Below are positions 49,641 through 61,829 of a DNA stretch of 64,000 bases, in pieces. The DNA is from Cyclaneusma minus (lineage: Eukaryota > Ascomycota > Leotiomycetes > Marthamycetales > Marthamycetaceae). The stretch spans positions 62,001 to 126,000 of the forward strand of contig JAKZHN010000037.1 in NCBI GenBank assembly GCA_037179335.1, written 5' to 3'. The position numbers were made by a program, and so were the translations under genes. The notes under the pieces are model-generated. The model was not told the DNA's origin, ran no database searches, and saw only the letters and a list, made by a program, of their open reading frames with translations. Position 1 is the stretch's first letter, and each line of letters begins with the position of its first letter.

Positions 49641-50115
49641 TGGTTTCACTTTCCAGACCAAGTATCTTCCATCCGTTCTCTTCAAATCACAGGAACTACA
49701 CAATCCTTTCCCTCGCAATCCAGATTTCATAGATTCGTATTACCAGGATTCTGCTGTCTATAAACAGTACATTTTGAGTTGTGCCGCAACTTTAGAAAAA
49801 AAAACACGGCATCAATGACGAAAGACGCGAGGTATCTTCGCACCGCCCAGAAACATCCCAAAAATCCTACATACACCAGGCTAGGCACCAAAGAAAAGAT
49901 CCCACAGGAAAATCGCAAGCTGGAACGCAGCGCTCCTTTTCGGTCCAAACGCCCTCGTACCCCTTCGAAGATCGTCAAAAGCAAGCAGCAACTCTCCAAA
50001 AATTCAATGCGAGGACACCCCTGACGGGGTACGAAGGGCGAAGAGAAGGGCCACGGGGAGATGCGAATGACGTGAGGAGACGGTAGTAGGGAAGGGCACA
50101 GGAAGGCGCCTCCTC
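49641..50115. other. Spacer between array 1 and the transcription-factor gene
   Basis: Proximal edge of array 1, with an extra CACGTG at 49625, then the 3' flank of the minus-strand factor gene. No gene supported. Confidence 0.45.
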
Positions 50116-53100
50116 TCACCACCAATCCCCCACCCCACCCCCCCACCTCACGCCCCTCCCCCCCACCCCCCCCAGCCCACCCCCCATTCCACCCCCCATT
50201 CCCAGCCCCCCAAAACCCCCCCTCCCCTGCGCATCAACATCCATCCCCGCACCCATCCCCATCTCCCTCACAATATCATCCCAGCCCTCCCACTCCCCTT
50301 CTTGTCCCACATTTTGCATATCCAAATCCACCAGCGCACTATCATCCATAATCCACGGAACCTGCGATACACCTTCCATGTTACCACTCACATTATTTGG
50401 ATTGCCAGGCTGCTGCTGCATCTCCACCATCTGCGGCAAGAAACCCAGGGAGTGGGATTGCGTAGCTAGCGGCATCGGAGGCTGTGCAGGGACTTGGTTT
50501 GGCGGCGAGGTATGGGAGAGGTGATCGGTTGCATGTGGTGGATGGGCGTGTGCGGGGTGATCCGAAGGGTTCGCCGGGTTGGGGAACAGTGATGGACCTC
50601 CTTCCGGCGGCGAAGTATCCATAGCTATATTCGTATGTTCGGGTGCATTTTGCTGATTTTGCGCATGTGCTGCTGCTTGAGCCAATCGTTCGCGTTCCCT
50701 GCCTATCGCACATACCCTTGGTAACAAGTGCGAGGGCGCATTGCTGTTGCACGGATCGACGAAATTCGGGTTGTTGGGATCGTGCTGCTGTTCATGATGG
50801 CTCAGCTGCCCCGACATACCCTCCATCCCACCCATCACCTGATTGCCACTCTGCTCACGCTCACGACGTCTCGCTTCATCAACCTCCCTCTTCCGCCTCG
50901 CCTTCGCCATCAGCTTCTTCATCGGCAACCACAATCTCCCATTCTTAGAATGCCGTACCGCTTCACCCCAATCCCGAAAAACCCCATCAACAGCATTCCA
51001 AGCTCTTCCGACAGCCGGATCATCACCATCCCTGACGCAGAGTTCGGCAAGTATGTAGGAGATGGCGTGCCATTGGACGTAAGTGTGGAACAACCAGCCC
51101 CATTTTTTGGTTTCCGTGGCGGATTCGAGGAGGTGGCTATATTCGATGATTTCGAGCGACGAGTTGAGGAGGCGGTCTTTGATGTGTGGGGGGAGGCGGA
51201 GGGCCATGGAGGGTTGGTGGAAGGGGTGGTAGATTATTAGGCTAGGGGGTGTGTTAGCTTGTGCTCGGGCCTTGATGGAATGGGGGACGAGAAGTAGTGA
51301 GAGAACATCTGCCTGTGATGCATCTGTGTCTCTGGGACACACGAAAAGGGGCAACGAAATTCAGGGGCTTGAATTGCAGGGGCTTGAATTGCAGGGGACA
51401 TACCTCATTTTGGCCATAATAAGCCGCGCAATAGTAGCAGCAACCCAAAACAGCGGCCCCGCACCTTCTTTGGTGCAGTACTTCAAATACTTATTCTCCA
51501 ACCTCTCCGCAAGCTCCCTAACCATCATCTCCCTCTCCTCCGGCGTCTGCTGCAACGCCGCCTCCCTCCCCACCCCCGCCGGGGGAATATAATGCAACCT
51601 CCTATTCGTATCCACAATCTCGTACCTAATCAAACTAAAGGTCATTTCCGTACACCCCTCCCTCTCCCTATACCCTTCCTTTTCCTCCGGATCCAAATCC
51701 TCGTCATTAACATTCAGCGGCAACTTCGTATCGTAACTCTGTTCCATCAAGCTCGGATCAATACCATGATCCTCCGCAGCTCGCATGTCTAGCAAACAGC
51801 ATTGCCACCAGATGCGGCGGCGCATCTCGGTTTCGAAGGGTGAGAGGGAGAAGAGAGAGCCGTCGCGGTGGAGGCCGAGGGATTGCGCGATGCGGATGGC
51901 GAGGCCGGTTAGGGAGAAGACGAAACGCGTGTCGTCGTGGCGGCGTACGCAGACGAGGAAGAGGACGAAGGCTTGGATGGTGGTTAGGGAGGAGGTTATG
52001 AGGAAGTTGGCGCGGGCGAGGGCTTGTTCCACGCCGAAGCGGTATTGGCGGAGGAGGGTGGAACGGTCGGTGTTGAAGTTTAGTTTTACCTGGGGCGTTG
52101 TTTTAATTGGTGGTGAGAGAGGGGGAAAGGGGTGTGAGCGGGAGTCTTGGGTAGGGGTCTTGGGTAGGAATCTTGGGTAGGAATCTGGGGTAGGAGTCTC
52201 GGGTAGGAGTCTGGAGAAGTGTTTGCGACTAGAACTCCCGAGCAGGACTCCCAAGCAGCCCTCCTAGGCAAGACCCCTCTCGCAAGACCCCTCCCAACCA
52301 AGCCCCCAATTCTGGAACAAAGTTGTGGAACAAAACATACCTCATCCTCCGTCATCGAAGTAATAGTCGCAAAATAAATCGCAAACATCAACGCCTCCGT
52401 ACTCGCCTCCAACCCATCCAACCCATGCTGCACCACCTTCACCGTCCTCTCCACCGTCGGCACATGCAGTATCTTCACCAACGGATCCACATTCTCCAAA
52501 AACGTCTGCCAATAAAACGGAATCTGGCTCGGCAGCGGATGCAACCCCCGCAAATCCACTGCCGACGAATTATACCCCATCACAAACGCCATATGATCGT
52601 TCTCTGTACCATGCGCTAACCAGTTCTGCGCATACACGTCGGGGACTTCGCCATATTCGTCGTCTTCGGATACTTCTTCGTCGAGGAAGAAATCGCGTAT
52701 GTCGTCTACTTCTTGCGATAGGGAGGACCAGAAGGTGTTGGAGAGGTAGCGCGAGCGGCCGCCTTCGTCGAGGACTAAGCGCCCAAAATCGGCTTCCATG
52801 ATGCGTTGGGAGCGTGGTGGTCCTTCGCCAAATCCCATCATGCGCTCCATCCATTTTTCCGCCGTGCCGCTGCCCTCATCCATTCCCACAACCCTCACTT
52901 TATGATTCTTCTTCTTTTCGATTATCGCGCCCTCATCGCCCTTCCTCGCGGTCCCTTCTTCTTTGGAACGAGTCTCAGAGTCGCGGTAAAGCCCATCACT
53001 CGCACTTCCCGTGCTTCCCGGACTCTGCCTCAGTCCCTCGATTTCCACCTGGCCATTCAAATGCTCCACAACCCCCTCCAATCTCTTCAACCTCTTCAAC

Positions 53101-53441
53101 AATTCTGCTTCTCGCTCAGAACTCCCTTTTGGTAATCCGCCATTTTTCGGTCGGCGCGGGGCGCGGCCGGGTGAGGGGTAGATGCATTCGTTGTGCTGTC
53201 CGGCCTTCGCGCAATTGCTGCACGGTACGGCTTTGTCGCATTTTACTTTCCTGCGCCGACAAGTAATACAGCTTCTCGAAGACAAGCCCGTGCCCGTACC
53301 GGGTTTGCGGAGAGGGGGTTGGTGAGTGGAAAGGTAGGATGGAGGAGCGGAGGGGTGGGAGTTGAAGTTCTGGGGCGTTTGCGAGGAGTGACTGTGGTGA
53401 GGTGAGGGAGGGGTGGGGTGCGAGGAGGCGGTGTCGGACAT
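50116..53441 (-). CDS. Zn2Cys6 fungal-specific transcription factor, three exons, 970 aa
   Basis: Inferred exons, minus strand: 53441-52341, 52089-51404 and 51241-50116. Both introns start GTATGT and end in AG, and the frame is kept. A Ser/Pro/His-rich N-terminus leads to the binuclear cluster at residues 58-86 (SCITCRRRKVKCDKAVPC onward), spaced C-X2-C-X6-C-X5-C-X2-C-X8-C. It is followed by a short leucine-heptad linker (EAELLKRLKRLEGVVEHLN), a likely dimerisation coil. The middle homology region includes PFYWQTFLENVDPLVKILHV and, at about 430-462, LAIRIAQSLGLHRDGS...MRRRIWW, typical of the fungal_trans domain. The C-terminus is Gln/Asn/Pro-rich, then Gly/Met-rich, ending GDWW. It is the only clear protein gene between the two repeat arrays, so it is a natural candidate to regulate them, though no site preference can be read from sequence. 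Target genes unknown. Confidence 0.88.
51361..51400. repeat. GGGGCTTGAATTGCA repeat within intron 2
   Basis: Two full copies and part of a third of a 15-bp unit (GGGGCTTGAATTGCA) just after the 5' splice site of the second intron of the transcription-factor gene. Confidence 0.8.
52140..52215. repeat. 13-bp minisatellite within intron 1
   Basis: About six copies of TCTTGGGTAGGAA with drift to TCTCGGGTAGGAG, inside the first intron (52340-52090) of the transcription-factor gene. On the minus strand the array can be read in frame as a Pro/Thr/Asp/Ser/Tyr repeat, but the flanking splice signals and the loss of homology argue it is not coding. Confidence 0.75.
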
Positions 53442-54770
53442 GGTTGCGGATGGTGTTATAAATGGTCGAATCGCGATTTCGGTCGTCGCATTCTTCTCCT
53501 AGGGCGAGAAAGGGGCAGCGGGAGATGTTTTGAGGCGGGCGAGAGCGAAGGTTTGTGGTTGTTTTCGAAGATTCACAGCTGGTCGATGGGGCGGAGAGGT
53601 CCGGGCATCGGGGATCGGGCTTTGAAATTGAATGAAGCAATGATCTGCAGCGACGTTCCCTCTGTGTTCGATTTCCCAGCTTTTCTCAATTTTTGTTTCG
53701 AAAGATGTGAGTCGTTTCGTTTTTGCAATAATTGTCGATTTTGTCTGGAGAGTCCGCGGAGGCAACCCCTCTTCACCAGCGCCCTTCTCTTCAGCCGCAT
53801 TAAAGTTCGTGCCAGCTTGCCTTTTAACTCCGCCGGCAGCTGCTGACTGGCTTTTCAGCTCTATATCCTCAGCTCCATATCACCGTCAGGCTCCTCCCTT
53901 CGGCTGCCACAACCGTCACACGATCTCACACGCTTTCTGCAGAGTTTTTCCATGAGCGATTTACACCATACTCTGCAGTCTGCCAGGTATTCGTTCCTCC
54001 GAACTCGGGCAACATCGTCCGCGGACCCTGGGACCCTGGAACACTGGAGAACCGGACTCTGGAAGCCCGTTGCGACACGGCCACGTGAGGCGATATTCGG
54101 CGTTAGTCGGCGATAGTGGAGATTATTTATAGCCCCCATTGTTTATATGGCGCACTAACGTGCTTTCGACCGAAGGGCAAAGACTATCCAGTGCAGGGAA
54201 AAACGATTTGCCGGTTACCCGCAGAAATCCCGACCTACACTGGGTCGTCGGGCCCAGTTTGCCTGCTTGCGAAAATACAGTATAGTTTAATTTATAGCAT
54301 TGTATAGATTTTTGCGCACCGATAGTCGGTCGAAAGCGTGGCGCGCGCCTCTGGCGCGCCGTGCACAGTATTAGCTATATTCCAATGCCATGGTGAGCTG
54401 TGGACGGATGACGTGGGCGAGGGGCTTTATTCCGACTTCTTGTGCGACGCTGAGCGGGATGAGAGTGCCGGCTGGGCGAGGCAACGACGGGGACGCCGAA
54501 TGCGTGGTGACGGTGATGATTGGCGGTGTCGCCTGGGATGCGGTTAGGTAGGTCGGTGAGTTCTTTGTTTTTGGAACTTCATTTGCGTTGTTTTGTGGTG
54601 TTCCTGGGACTTGAGATTGTTTGGATAACCGGAATGATCGGGAGATTGACTGGATAAGTTGCGTTGTCTGTGGTTCTTTTGAGACAACGCGATGGATTGA
54701 CTACCCGTGTTTCTAGGAAGCATGAGGTCTGGGTACCAACGATATGCAAGGATTGTCGCTGTACTACCAC
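53442..54770. other. Promoter of the factor gene and spacer to array 2
   Basis: Upstream of ATG 53441 there is CT-rich and mixed sequence with no supported gene. Around 54338-54362 is a GC palindrome-like segment (GGCGCGCGCCTCTGGCGCGCC). Array-2 similarity becomes recognisable at about 54770. Confidence 0.45.
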
Positions 54771-57479
54771 GTGGACGAGTTGTCGAGTACTCGGGTATGT
54801 CTCAAGTTGGACAAACCTTCAATCCTTCACAGCCTCAAAAGCAGAGTCTGGTCCGTGACTCTTCTCGAGAGCAGCGAGACTCAACTCGTGCAGTCACGAG
54901 TCTGACTCATCTCAGTTCGAGAATCAAGCTAAGTGCAGTCGCAGAGAACTCAGGCTTCAGTATAAATTGCCTTCCCGAGCCCTCTTAATCTTCTCTCAAA
55001 GCTTCGAAACTCGGGGCGAGAGTTTTACGACAGCTTCTGATCTGCCAAGTGACAAATCAGTGTTACCAGCTCAAGTAAATTCATGTTGAGCTTAGCTAGG
55101 TACTGGCGAATTTCCGATATCGAGGCTGTGATACTCTACAAATCCAAGCAATGCTGCCAGCCTTCTACTACCGCGTCGTTCCAGGATCGTCGATAGATGT
55201 GTCTGCTGTCGGAAGCATTCTACCACTTCCTCAAAACTCAATTCTGGTGCTCATCAGTGAGATTCGTCGCATTTTGGAAATGGCAAACTCGAGACTGCGG
55301 TATAAATTGCTTCCATGAGTCCTGTTTTTCTTCTCTCATAGCTGCAACCTCCTTGCCTCTACGACACCTTCGTATCTACCAAGTGACAAGTCGGTGTCTC
55401 CACTCCCGGGCTCAAGAAGGTACATATGTTTGGCTTTGCTCACTAGCAAGTTTGCGATATTGAGGCTGTGTACTTCACAAATTCGAAGAACCCCCCCTGC
55501 TCTCTACCACCACGTCCCTCCAAGCATCGTCGGTACGTACCCGTGTCTGCTGTCGGAAGCACTTTACCACTCTTCCGAAACTCAGATCTTGTCGTCACCA
55601 GTGTGAGTCATCGCAGTTTGGAAAAGGAGAACTCCAGGCTGCAGTATAAATTGCCTTAGTGAGCTCTGTTCTTCTTCTCCCAAATCTTTACCAAGATGGC
55701 CCCGTACCGATGCGACTGTCCAATAAACAAAGTCAGCCTCGGTGTTCCACCAGGTCGAAAGTGTGGGTCTGCTACTTTTTTTTTTGTTGGCAAGTTTGCG
55801 ATGTTGAGGCTGGGAAGGTGGCTTCTTTCTGCCGCCGAGTCGTTCTAGCACTATTGTGGGACCTGTCTGCTGTGGAAGGCATGTAGAACATTCGTCCCTT
55901 CACATGGAACCTCAAGAGCACAGGCACTCCGTAACTCCTTCTCGAGGCCAGCGAAAATGAAATCTTGCGGTCACGAGGTTGACTCGCCCAAGTTCGAAGG
56001 CCGTACCTTCAAGTTTCCAAGGGGAACTCCAGGCTGCACTATAAATTGCTTCTACGAGCTCCGTTCTTCTCTAAATTCTTTCCTATATGGAGCAGTGGCC
56101 ACGGCAGGTAACAATAAACCAAGGTCAGCCTCTACATTCTGCGGGCTCGAAAGAGCATCTAGGGCTCTATTCGCTGGCAGGTTCGCGATATTAGAACTGA
56201 GATACAAACCGGACAAGATATGCTTATTATGCTTGCTACCGGGTTGTTCTAGCATTCTCGTGAGAGGTGTCTGCTGTCGAAGGCATTTACAACTTTCGTT
56301 CCTCTATAGCCTCAAGACCCACGGTTTTGGCTGTTCTCGAAGACAGGGAAACACAAGCTTGCGGTCGCCATTCTAACGTCATCCAATTCGAAGTCTACCT
56401 AAGTTCACTGGACGAAAGGCTGATGCTGCAGTATAAATTGCTTCCGTGGACTCTGCTTTTTTTTTGCCAAATCTCGCGATCTCGTGAACTCGGTCCACGG
56501 GACACTGTCTAATGCACCACGTCATTATTTGGTCATAGTCTACCGGGTCGAAACAGCATTTGACATTTCTCTCCTTTCCAAATTTATGACGTCGAGATTA
56601 AGACAGACATCAAGGAATTCCGCTGTGTTGCTTTTTGCCACGAAGTCGTCCCAGCATTGTCGCGAGACATGTCTGCTGTCGGAAGCATTTACAATTCTCA
56701 TTCCTTCACAGCCTTGACAGCATGGTCTAAAACCCTCTTCAACGCAGCGAGTAAAACTCAACCCTGCCAGCCACCAGTGTGACTCATCGCAGTCCGAAGG
56801 AGAGCTCCAGGCTGCAGTATATAAATCGTCCTGTGGGCTCTGTTCGTTTATTCCTCAGCCTGCACTCCACAACCACAATCGCATTCGGCCATGTCTGCAA
56901 AACCAGCTCAGTCTTCATTCGGCCAGTTCGAGACAATAAGTATGGTTCTTCTCGTTTGCAACGTTTTGCAATGTTGAGGCTGACATGGAAATAAAGGAAT
57001 GTTTGCTTGCTCTCTGCCACCGCTCTGCTTCAGCATTGTCGCGAGAGGTGTCTGCTGTCGGAAGCATGTGCTACCTCCATACCTTCACGGGCCTCGAGCA
57101 GCCGGACCATGCTTCTGTCGAAGCCAGTGAAACAGAAACTCAAAGCTTGCAGTCACGAGTGAGTCATCGTACTCTGGCCGAGTTGAACTCCAGATTGAGC
57201 TATAAATTGCCCCCATGAGCACTCCTCTCTTTCTCTTTCAAACAAGAAAAAATTGAGTATCAATTTCGACGTCAAATAGGGCTTGGAAGCAAATTCGCGC
57301 GCTATTTGCAAAATCAAACCAGCCTCTTACCTCCATGCAGCAAGTCGCGAAAATCCCCACGTATGCATTTTATCCCTGGTCAATTAGCGACGCGAAGTTG
57401 GAAAAGACTACATGCTTTTTGCCGCCGTGAGACGTGTTTGCTGTCGTAAGGATTTACGAGCTGCGCTCCCACGGCCTCG

Positions 57480-57645
57480 ACCACCAGGACCATGCTTCTG
57501 TCGAAGCCAGCAAAAGAGAAACTCCAAATCTTGCAGTCGCGAGTGTGACTCATCGCAGTTTTGAAAGACAGCTCCAGATTGAGCTATAAATTGCCGTCAC
57601 GAGCACTGCTTCTCTCTTTCTCTTTCAGACAAAAATTCGTAAAAG
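57480..57645 (+). promoter_or_regulatory. Representative array-2 promoter
   Basis: GTGTGACTCATCGCAG at 57543-57558, GAGCTATAAATTGCC at 57581-57595, then the tract TTCTCTCTTTCTCTTTCAGAC at about 57610-57630. The order bZIP-type site, TATA, CT box, A/C-rich start region matches strongly expressed genes of filamentous fungi. Confidence 0.6.
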
Positions 57646-58362
57646 CGAACACTCACATTGTCAAAGAGGCCTTGAAAACGAATCCTCTACTGTCTGCAAA
57701 ACCACGCCAGCCTCTCTCTGCATTCCAGCAAGTCATGAAAACAGCCACGCAAGGACTTTTTAGCTTGGGGGGTCAGCGACGCTAAGGTGCCGCCGTCATC
57801 AGCTTCCTCTACCCCCATTGAAGATATTTTCTGTCGACTCGCACTTGAGTTTTTATTTTCCCTAGTCCATACACTCTGCATAGGTACCTATAAAACCACG
57901 GCAGATCCCCGGTCATCTCTCCTCCCACAAACAATATCATTCACGATTGGGATGTATGTGGGTCAGACCAAGTCTTCGGGAATTTACAATTTGGCTCACC
58001 CTAAACGTATAGTCTTTCTGTGAGCTACACAACTGCACGGGAAACATAATGCACTGAGTTTGGATGGGCTACCTGGAGCTATTGTCATGGGCTCCTAATG
58101 CCGTCGCTGTTGGCTTGTGCACCGCTACCTGCTTTCGAGCGCCGTGAGACGTGTCTGCTATCGGAAGTGTTTAGCCAATATTCATAGCCCTGAGAGCCAG
58201 GACCGTGCTGTTCTCGGTTGTAGGGAAACACACACCTAGCTATTACTCGTGTGACCCATCGCAGTCCGAAAACGGAGACCTCTAGATTGAAGTATAAATT
58301 TACTCCATAAGCTGTGTTCTCTCTTTCTCTTCCAAACAAGACAGAACTCCGTGCTGTGTCGT

Positions 58363-58545
58363 ATGTCAAAGAGTGCTTGGAAGCGGATTCCTGACGGGCT
58401 GCAGAAACAAGCCGGTCTTTGCTTTCTCACACGTCACAAGGATGTATTGGTCTCTTCCACGGGAAAATTTACTATAGTAAGGCTGAGATACAAACCAAGC
58501 AAGCTGCCTGTTTTCTGCCACCAAGCGGTTCTAGTATCGTCGTGA
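58363..58545 (+). CDS. Possible 60-codon micropeptide of array-2 unit
   Basis: First ATG after the TATA box at 58293 (70 bp downstream). It begins MSKSAWKRIPDGLQKQAG, sharing the M-S-x-x-x-W-K-R start with neighbouring units, and ends at TGA 58543-58545. The remainder is not conserved. May be an untranslated remnant. Confidence 0.25.
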   Translation: MSKSAWKRIPDGLQKQAGLCFLTRHKDVLVSSTGKFTIVRLRYKPSKLPVFCHQAVLVSS

Positions 58546-58776
58546 GAGGAGTCTGTTGTCGGAAGCAGTCTGCAACCTTTATTGCTTTACGCAGCTTTAA
58601 GAGCACACAGTCCGAACTATTTGGTAGGGCAAGAAATTCAATCCTTGTGGTCACGAGTCTGACTCGTCACGGTATGGATAAGGAGAACCCCAGATTCAAG
58701 TATAAATTGGCCCCCACGAGCTCTGCTCTCTCTTTCTCTTTCAGATGAAACACTAGCCTGAGCCAGTTATAGTCGA

Positions 58777-58809
58777 ATGTCGAGTAGGACTTGGAAGCGA
58801 AAATCCTAA
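58777..58809 (+). CDS. Possible 10-codon micropeptide of array-2 unit
   Basis: ATG 76 bp after the TATA box at 58701; reads MSSRTWKRKS then TAA. Same start motif as other units, but closed early. Confidence 0.2.
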   Translation: MSSRTWKRKS

Positions 58810-59128
58810 GGTTTCTGCGAATCAGGCCAACCGTATGTTCTCGCAAGTCGCAAAGATCTCCAAAGGATCTTTTCCACTGGCAGGCCTCCGATGCTAGGGC
58901 TGGGAAAGACATCGAGACGCTGCCACTTCTCTGTCACCATGTCGCTCCAGTATCGTCGTAGAACGTGTCTGCTGTCGCAGCACCCTAGTACTTTTCACAA
59001 AACTCGAGCCTTGTGGCCATTGGTGTGACTCATCGTAGGAGACTCCAAAGTAAGGTATAAATTGCTCCGTGGGCCCTATTTTCTCTTTCTCTTTCAGACA
59101 AGAATAAACATGGGATTCCATCCCAATG

Positions 59129-59251
59129 ATGCCGAATAGGGCGTGGAGGCGAGTCCCTGGTCTGTCTGCGAACCTAGATCAACCTCCACATCCCACTCTC
59201 ACGAAAATCGAATCTTGGCTCATCGCAGGGGAACTCCAGATTGGGGTATAA
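59129..59251 (+). CDS. Possible 40-codon micropeptide of array-2 unit
   Basis: ATG 73 bp after the TATA box at 59056; begins MPNRAWRRVPGLSANLDQPP and ends at a TAA that lies inside the next TATA box (59247). The first ~27 codons align with neighbouring units. An upstream ATG at 59109 is in a different frame. Confidence 0.25.
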   Translation: MPNRAWRRVPGLSANLDQPPHPTLTKIESWLIAGELQIGV

Positions 59252-59396
59252 ATTGTCTCCATGGGTTGTGTTTTCTCTCTCACAAACAAAAATGTGCACA
59301 AATCGAATCCATGCTCATCACAGGGGGAACTCCAGACTGAGGTATAAATTGTCTCCATGGGTTGTGTTTTCTCTTTCACAAACAAAGATGTGATCA
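59205..59396 (+). repeat. Recent ~96-bp tandem duplication of an array-2 promoter core
   Basis: Two nearly identical copies, each with AATC-GGCTCATC(G)CAGGGG, GGTATAAATTGTCTCCATGG and TCACAAACAAA, put TATA boxes at 59247 and 59343. Much more alike than any other pair of units, so the event is recent. Confidence 0.8.
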
Positions 59397-59752
59397 CCCA
59401 AATCGCGACGCCGAAGAGGGTTTGGAAGCAAAATCCCGGGCTGTCTACAAACCTAGGTCAACCTCCACATCCCAGCAAGTCGCATAGGAGAAAAATGCTG
59501 CTCTTGCTAGCGACTTTGTAATTTTAAATTAAAATTTAAGGTATAAGCCCACGCTGCGTGCTTTCTGCCACCGGGTCGTTCCGTCATCGTCGAGAAAGGG
59601 TGTCTGCTGTCGAAGCACCCTACTACTATTACAAAACTCAGATCTTGCAGCCACTAGTGACTCCTCGAAAGAGACTCTAGAATGAAGTATAAATTGTATC
59701 CGCGAGTTCTACTTCTGCTCTCTCAAGCAAGACCAGCTAATAACAGCTCGCC

Positions 59753-59869
59753 ATGCCAAGCAGGACCTGGAAGCGACGACTTCAGCAGCTGTCTCATGTT
59801 TGCCAAAAACATGTCAGCCTTTACATTCTAGCGAGTGGCGAAGACATGGGGTGGATTGTTTGCCGCTAA
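59753..59869 (+). CDS. Possible 38-codon micropeptide of array-2 unit
   Basis: ATG 65 bp after the TATA box at 59688, in good context (CGCCATGCC). It begins MPSRTWKRRLQQLSHVC and stops at TAA 59867-59869. Best-preserved member of the M-x-x-R-x-W-K-R set. Confidence 0.3.
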   Translation: MPSRTWKRRLQQLSHVCQKHVSLYILASGEDMGWIVCR

Positions 59870-61233
59870 GAACTACAATATGGAGGCGAGGACAAAGATC
59901 AAAAGGCTCTGCGTGCATTTCTATCTGCCGCTGGAAAGTTCCGACAACGTCGCTGTACATATCTGCTGTCGGAGGAATGCTACTACTCCCACAAAACTCA
60001 ACTCTTGTAGCCACCAGTGTGACTCATCATAGGAAACTCCTGACGGAGTATAAATCGTGTAGGCGAACACTTTTTCTTCTCTTTCAAATAAGAAAGACCT
60101 GTTATACAGATTGATGCTAGAGGGGTTGGAAAGCGAACTCCTCGGCTGTTTGCAGAAGTAGCCGGTCAGCCCTCATATCCTAGCAGCTCGAGAAGATCAG
60201 TAAAGTTTTTCTTGCCGTTGGCTCCACGATAATGAAGTTGAGCCAGAAATCAAGTGGTGCTGGACAGTTGCAGCACTGTCGTTGTGCCTATTTGCTGTCT
60301 CAGGAGCACGCTAGTGTCGGATAATGTTGCGGTCACCAATGCGACCCATCGCACTCGCAGGTCAAGGAAGAACTCTAGGCTGAAGTACAAATTGCGTCCA
60401 TGGGCTTTGTCTTTTTTCTCCCAAACAAAGAGCCGTAGCAGGCAGTTCTCAAGGCCAAACAAGACTTGAAAGCGAATTCCCGTGCTGTCCGCAGAACAAG
60501 TCAGCTTCTACATCCTGGTAGCTTGAGAGGACAAGTATTCGGAGGTTCTTTTGCTGGCGCGTTTACAGTGTTGAAGCTTGGATAGACCATAGGGTGTTGC
60601 GTGCAGTTCCTTTACCGCTGGATGGTTCCAATGCTGCCGCGGTGCCTGTCTGCAGTTTCAAAACGGCACCGCCCTCGAAAGTTTTGCGAGCGGCCACAGG
60701 TCTGGCTCATCGCAGTGAGAAGTCCAGGCTGCAGTATACAAAGTGTCTCCATGACATCTGATACTTCTCTTCGAAAAGAAAGGCACCATGTTCTTCTTTC
60801 GATGTCAAGAGGGCTTGGAAGAAAAGTCTTAAGCTGCCTGCAGATACAGATCTGCTCTCACGTCCTAGTAACTCGGGAGGGTGTCCTGTCAATGCTTTTC
60901 TTAGAATGTCGAGGCTGAGATGGAGAAGTTTCTCTCTGCCGTTGGATAATATCAGCACCGTCGTCATAGCTGTCAGCTGTCTGAAGTCGTCAACACTCTC
61001 ACTGCCCAAGCTTGTTGCCAGCTGAACGATGGCAAGTCTTGAAATCTGGTGGGTGGCTTGACTGGATTGGTGGGAAATGCATCTCGAGTGGGAGTGGCAA
61101 AAGATATTAAAGCTCCTGGCCATGGAACCATGGGCTCTAAATAGGTAACTTGGAGTTCTCCCAGTAATTACATCCCCAGCCCATACGAAAGGTTTTTCGC
61201 GATAAGAAAAAATGGTCAAGAAAGCACGCTGCT

Positions 61234-61345
61234 ATTTATACCTGACATGGAGCCTTTCGAGCCTGCGCTGCAGGAAGAGGCCCAGACTAGAAATGCTCCT
61301 GGAGCCGGTCACGTGAGTGGCCAGGAACTCTAGGTATAAGTATCC
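61234..61345. promoter_or_regulatory. Divergent TATA pair with central CACGTG, unit 1
   Basis: A minus-strand TATA (CAGGTATAAATAGC) at 61245-61232 and a plus-strand TATA (TAGGTATAAGTATCC) at 61331-61345, with CACGTG at 61310-61315 between them. The minus half resembles array 1 and the plus half array 2. Confidence 0.6.
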
Positions 61346-61829
61346 TTTGCAGACCCAAATGTCTATTCACTATCCTTTATCTCTATAACCACCGACCTGA
61401 TGGTGTGGCATTCTCGTTTGGAGAGACAAGGGTATGTCTATCTCGAATTGCATTCCGCGGTGGCACAAAACGAATGCAGCTGGAGCTTCTGTCCTATTCT
61501 CTAGTGGGTTGAAATCGCGATCTGCTGCTTGCTCTCTGCCGCTGGGCTATCCCAATATTGCCATGCGGCCTATCTGCTGTCTACAGAACACACTGTTCCC
61601 AACATCCAAGGTTGTTGCCAGGTGCACACTTACAACACAATCAAGATTCAGACTATTTCACGTCGTCAACAGCCAGCACGACTATCTAGGGTGGGTGTTT
61701 CCGAAAACTGAAGCCGTCTTGGCCCTGAAAATATAGCCCCTGGGCATCGATCTTCGAGGTCTTCCCGCAATGGCAGCTGTTTGTTTCCGTCGCTGCGGCT
61801 GAGATAAACAGTTTGGGAAGCGCACTAGT

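Noticed and set aside
50728..51240. 170-codon plus-strand frame
   Set aside because: Shadow of the last exon of the transcription-factor gene.
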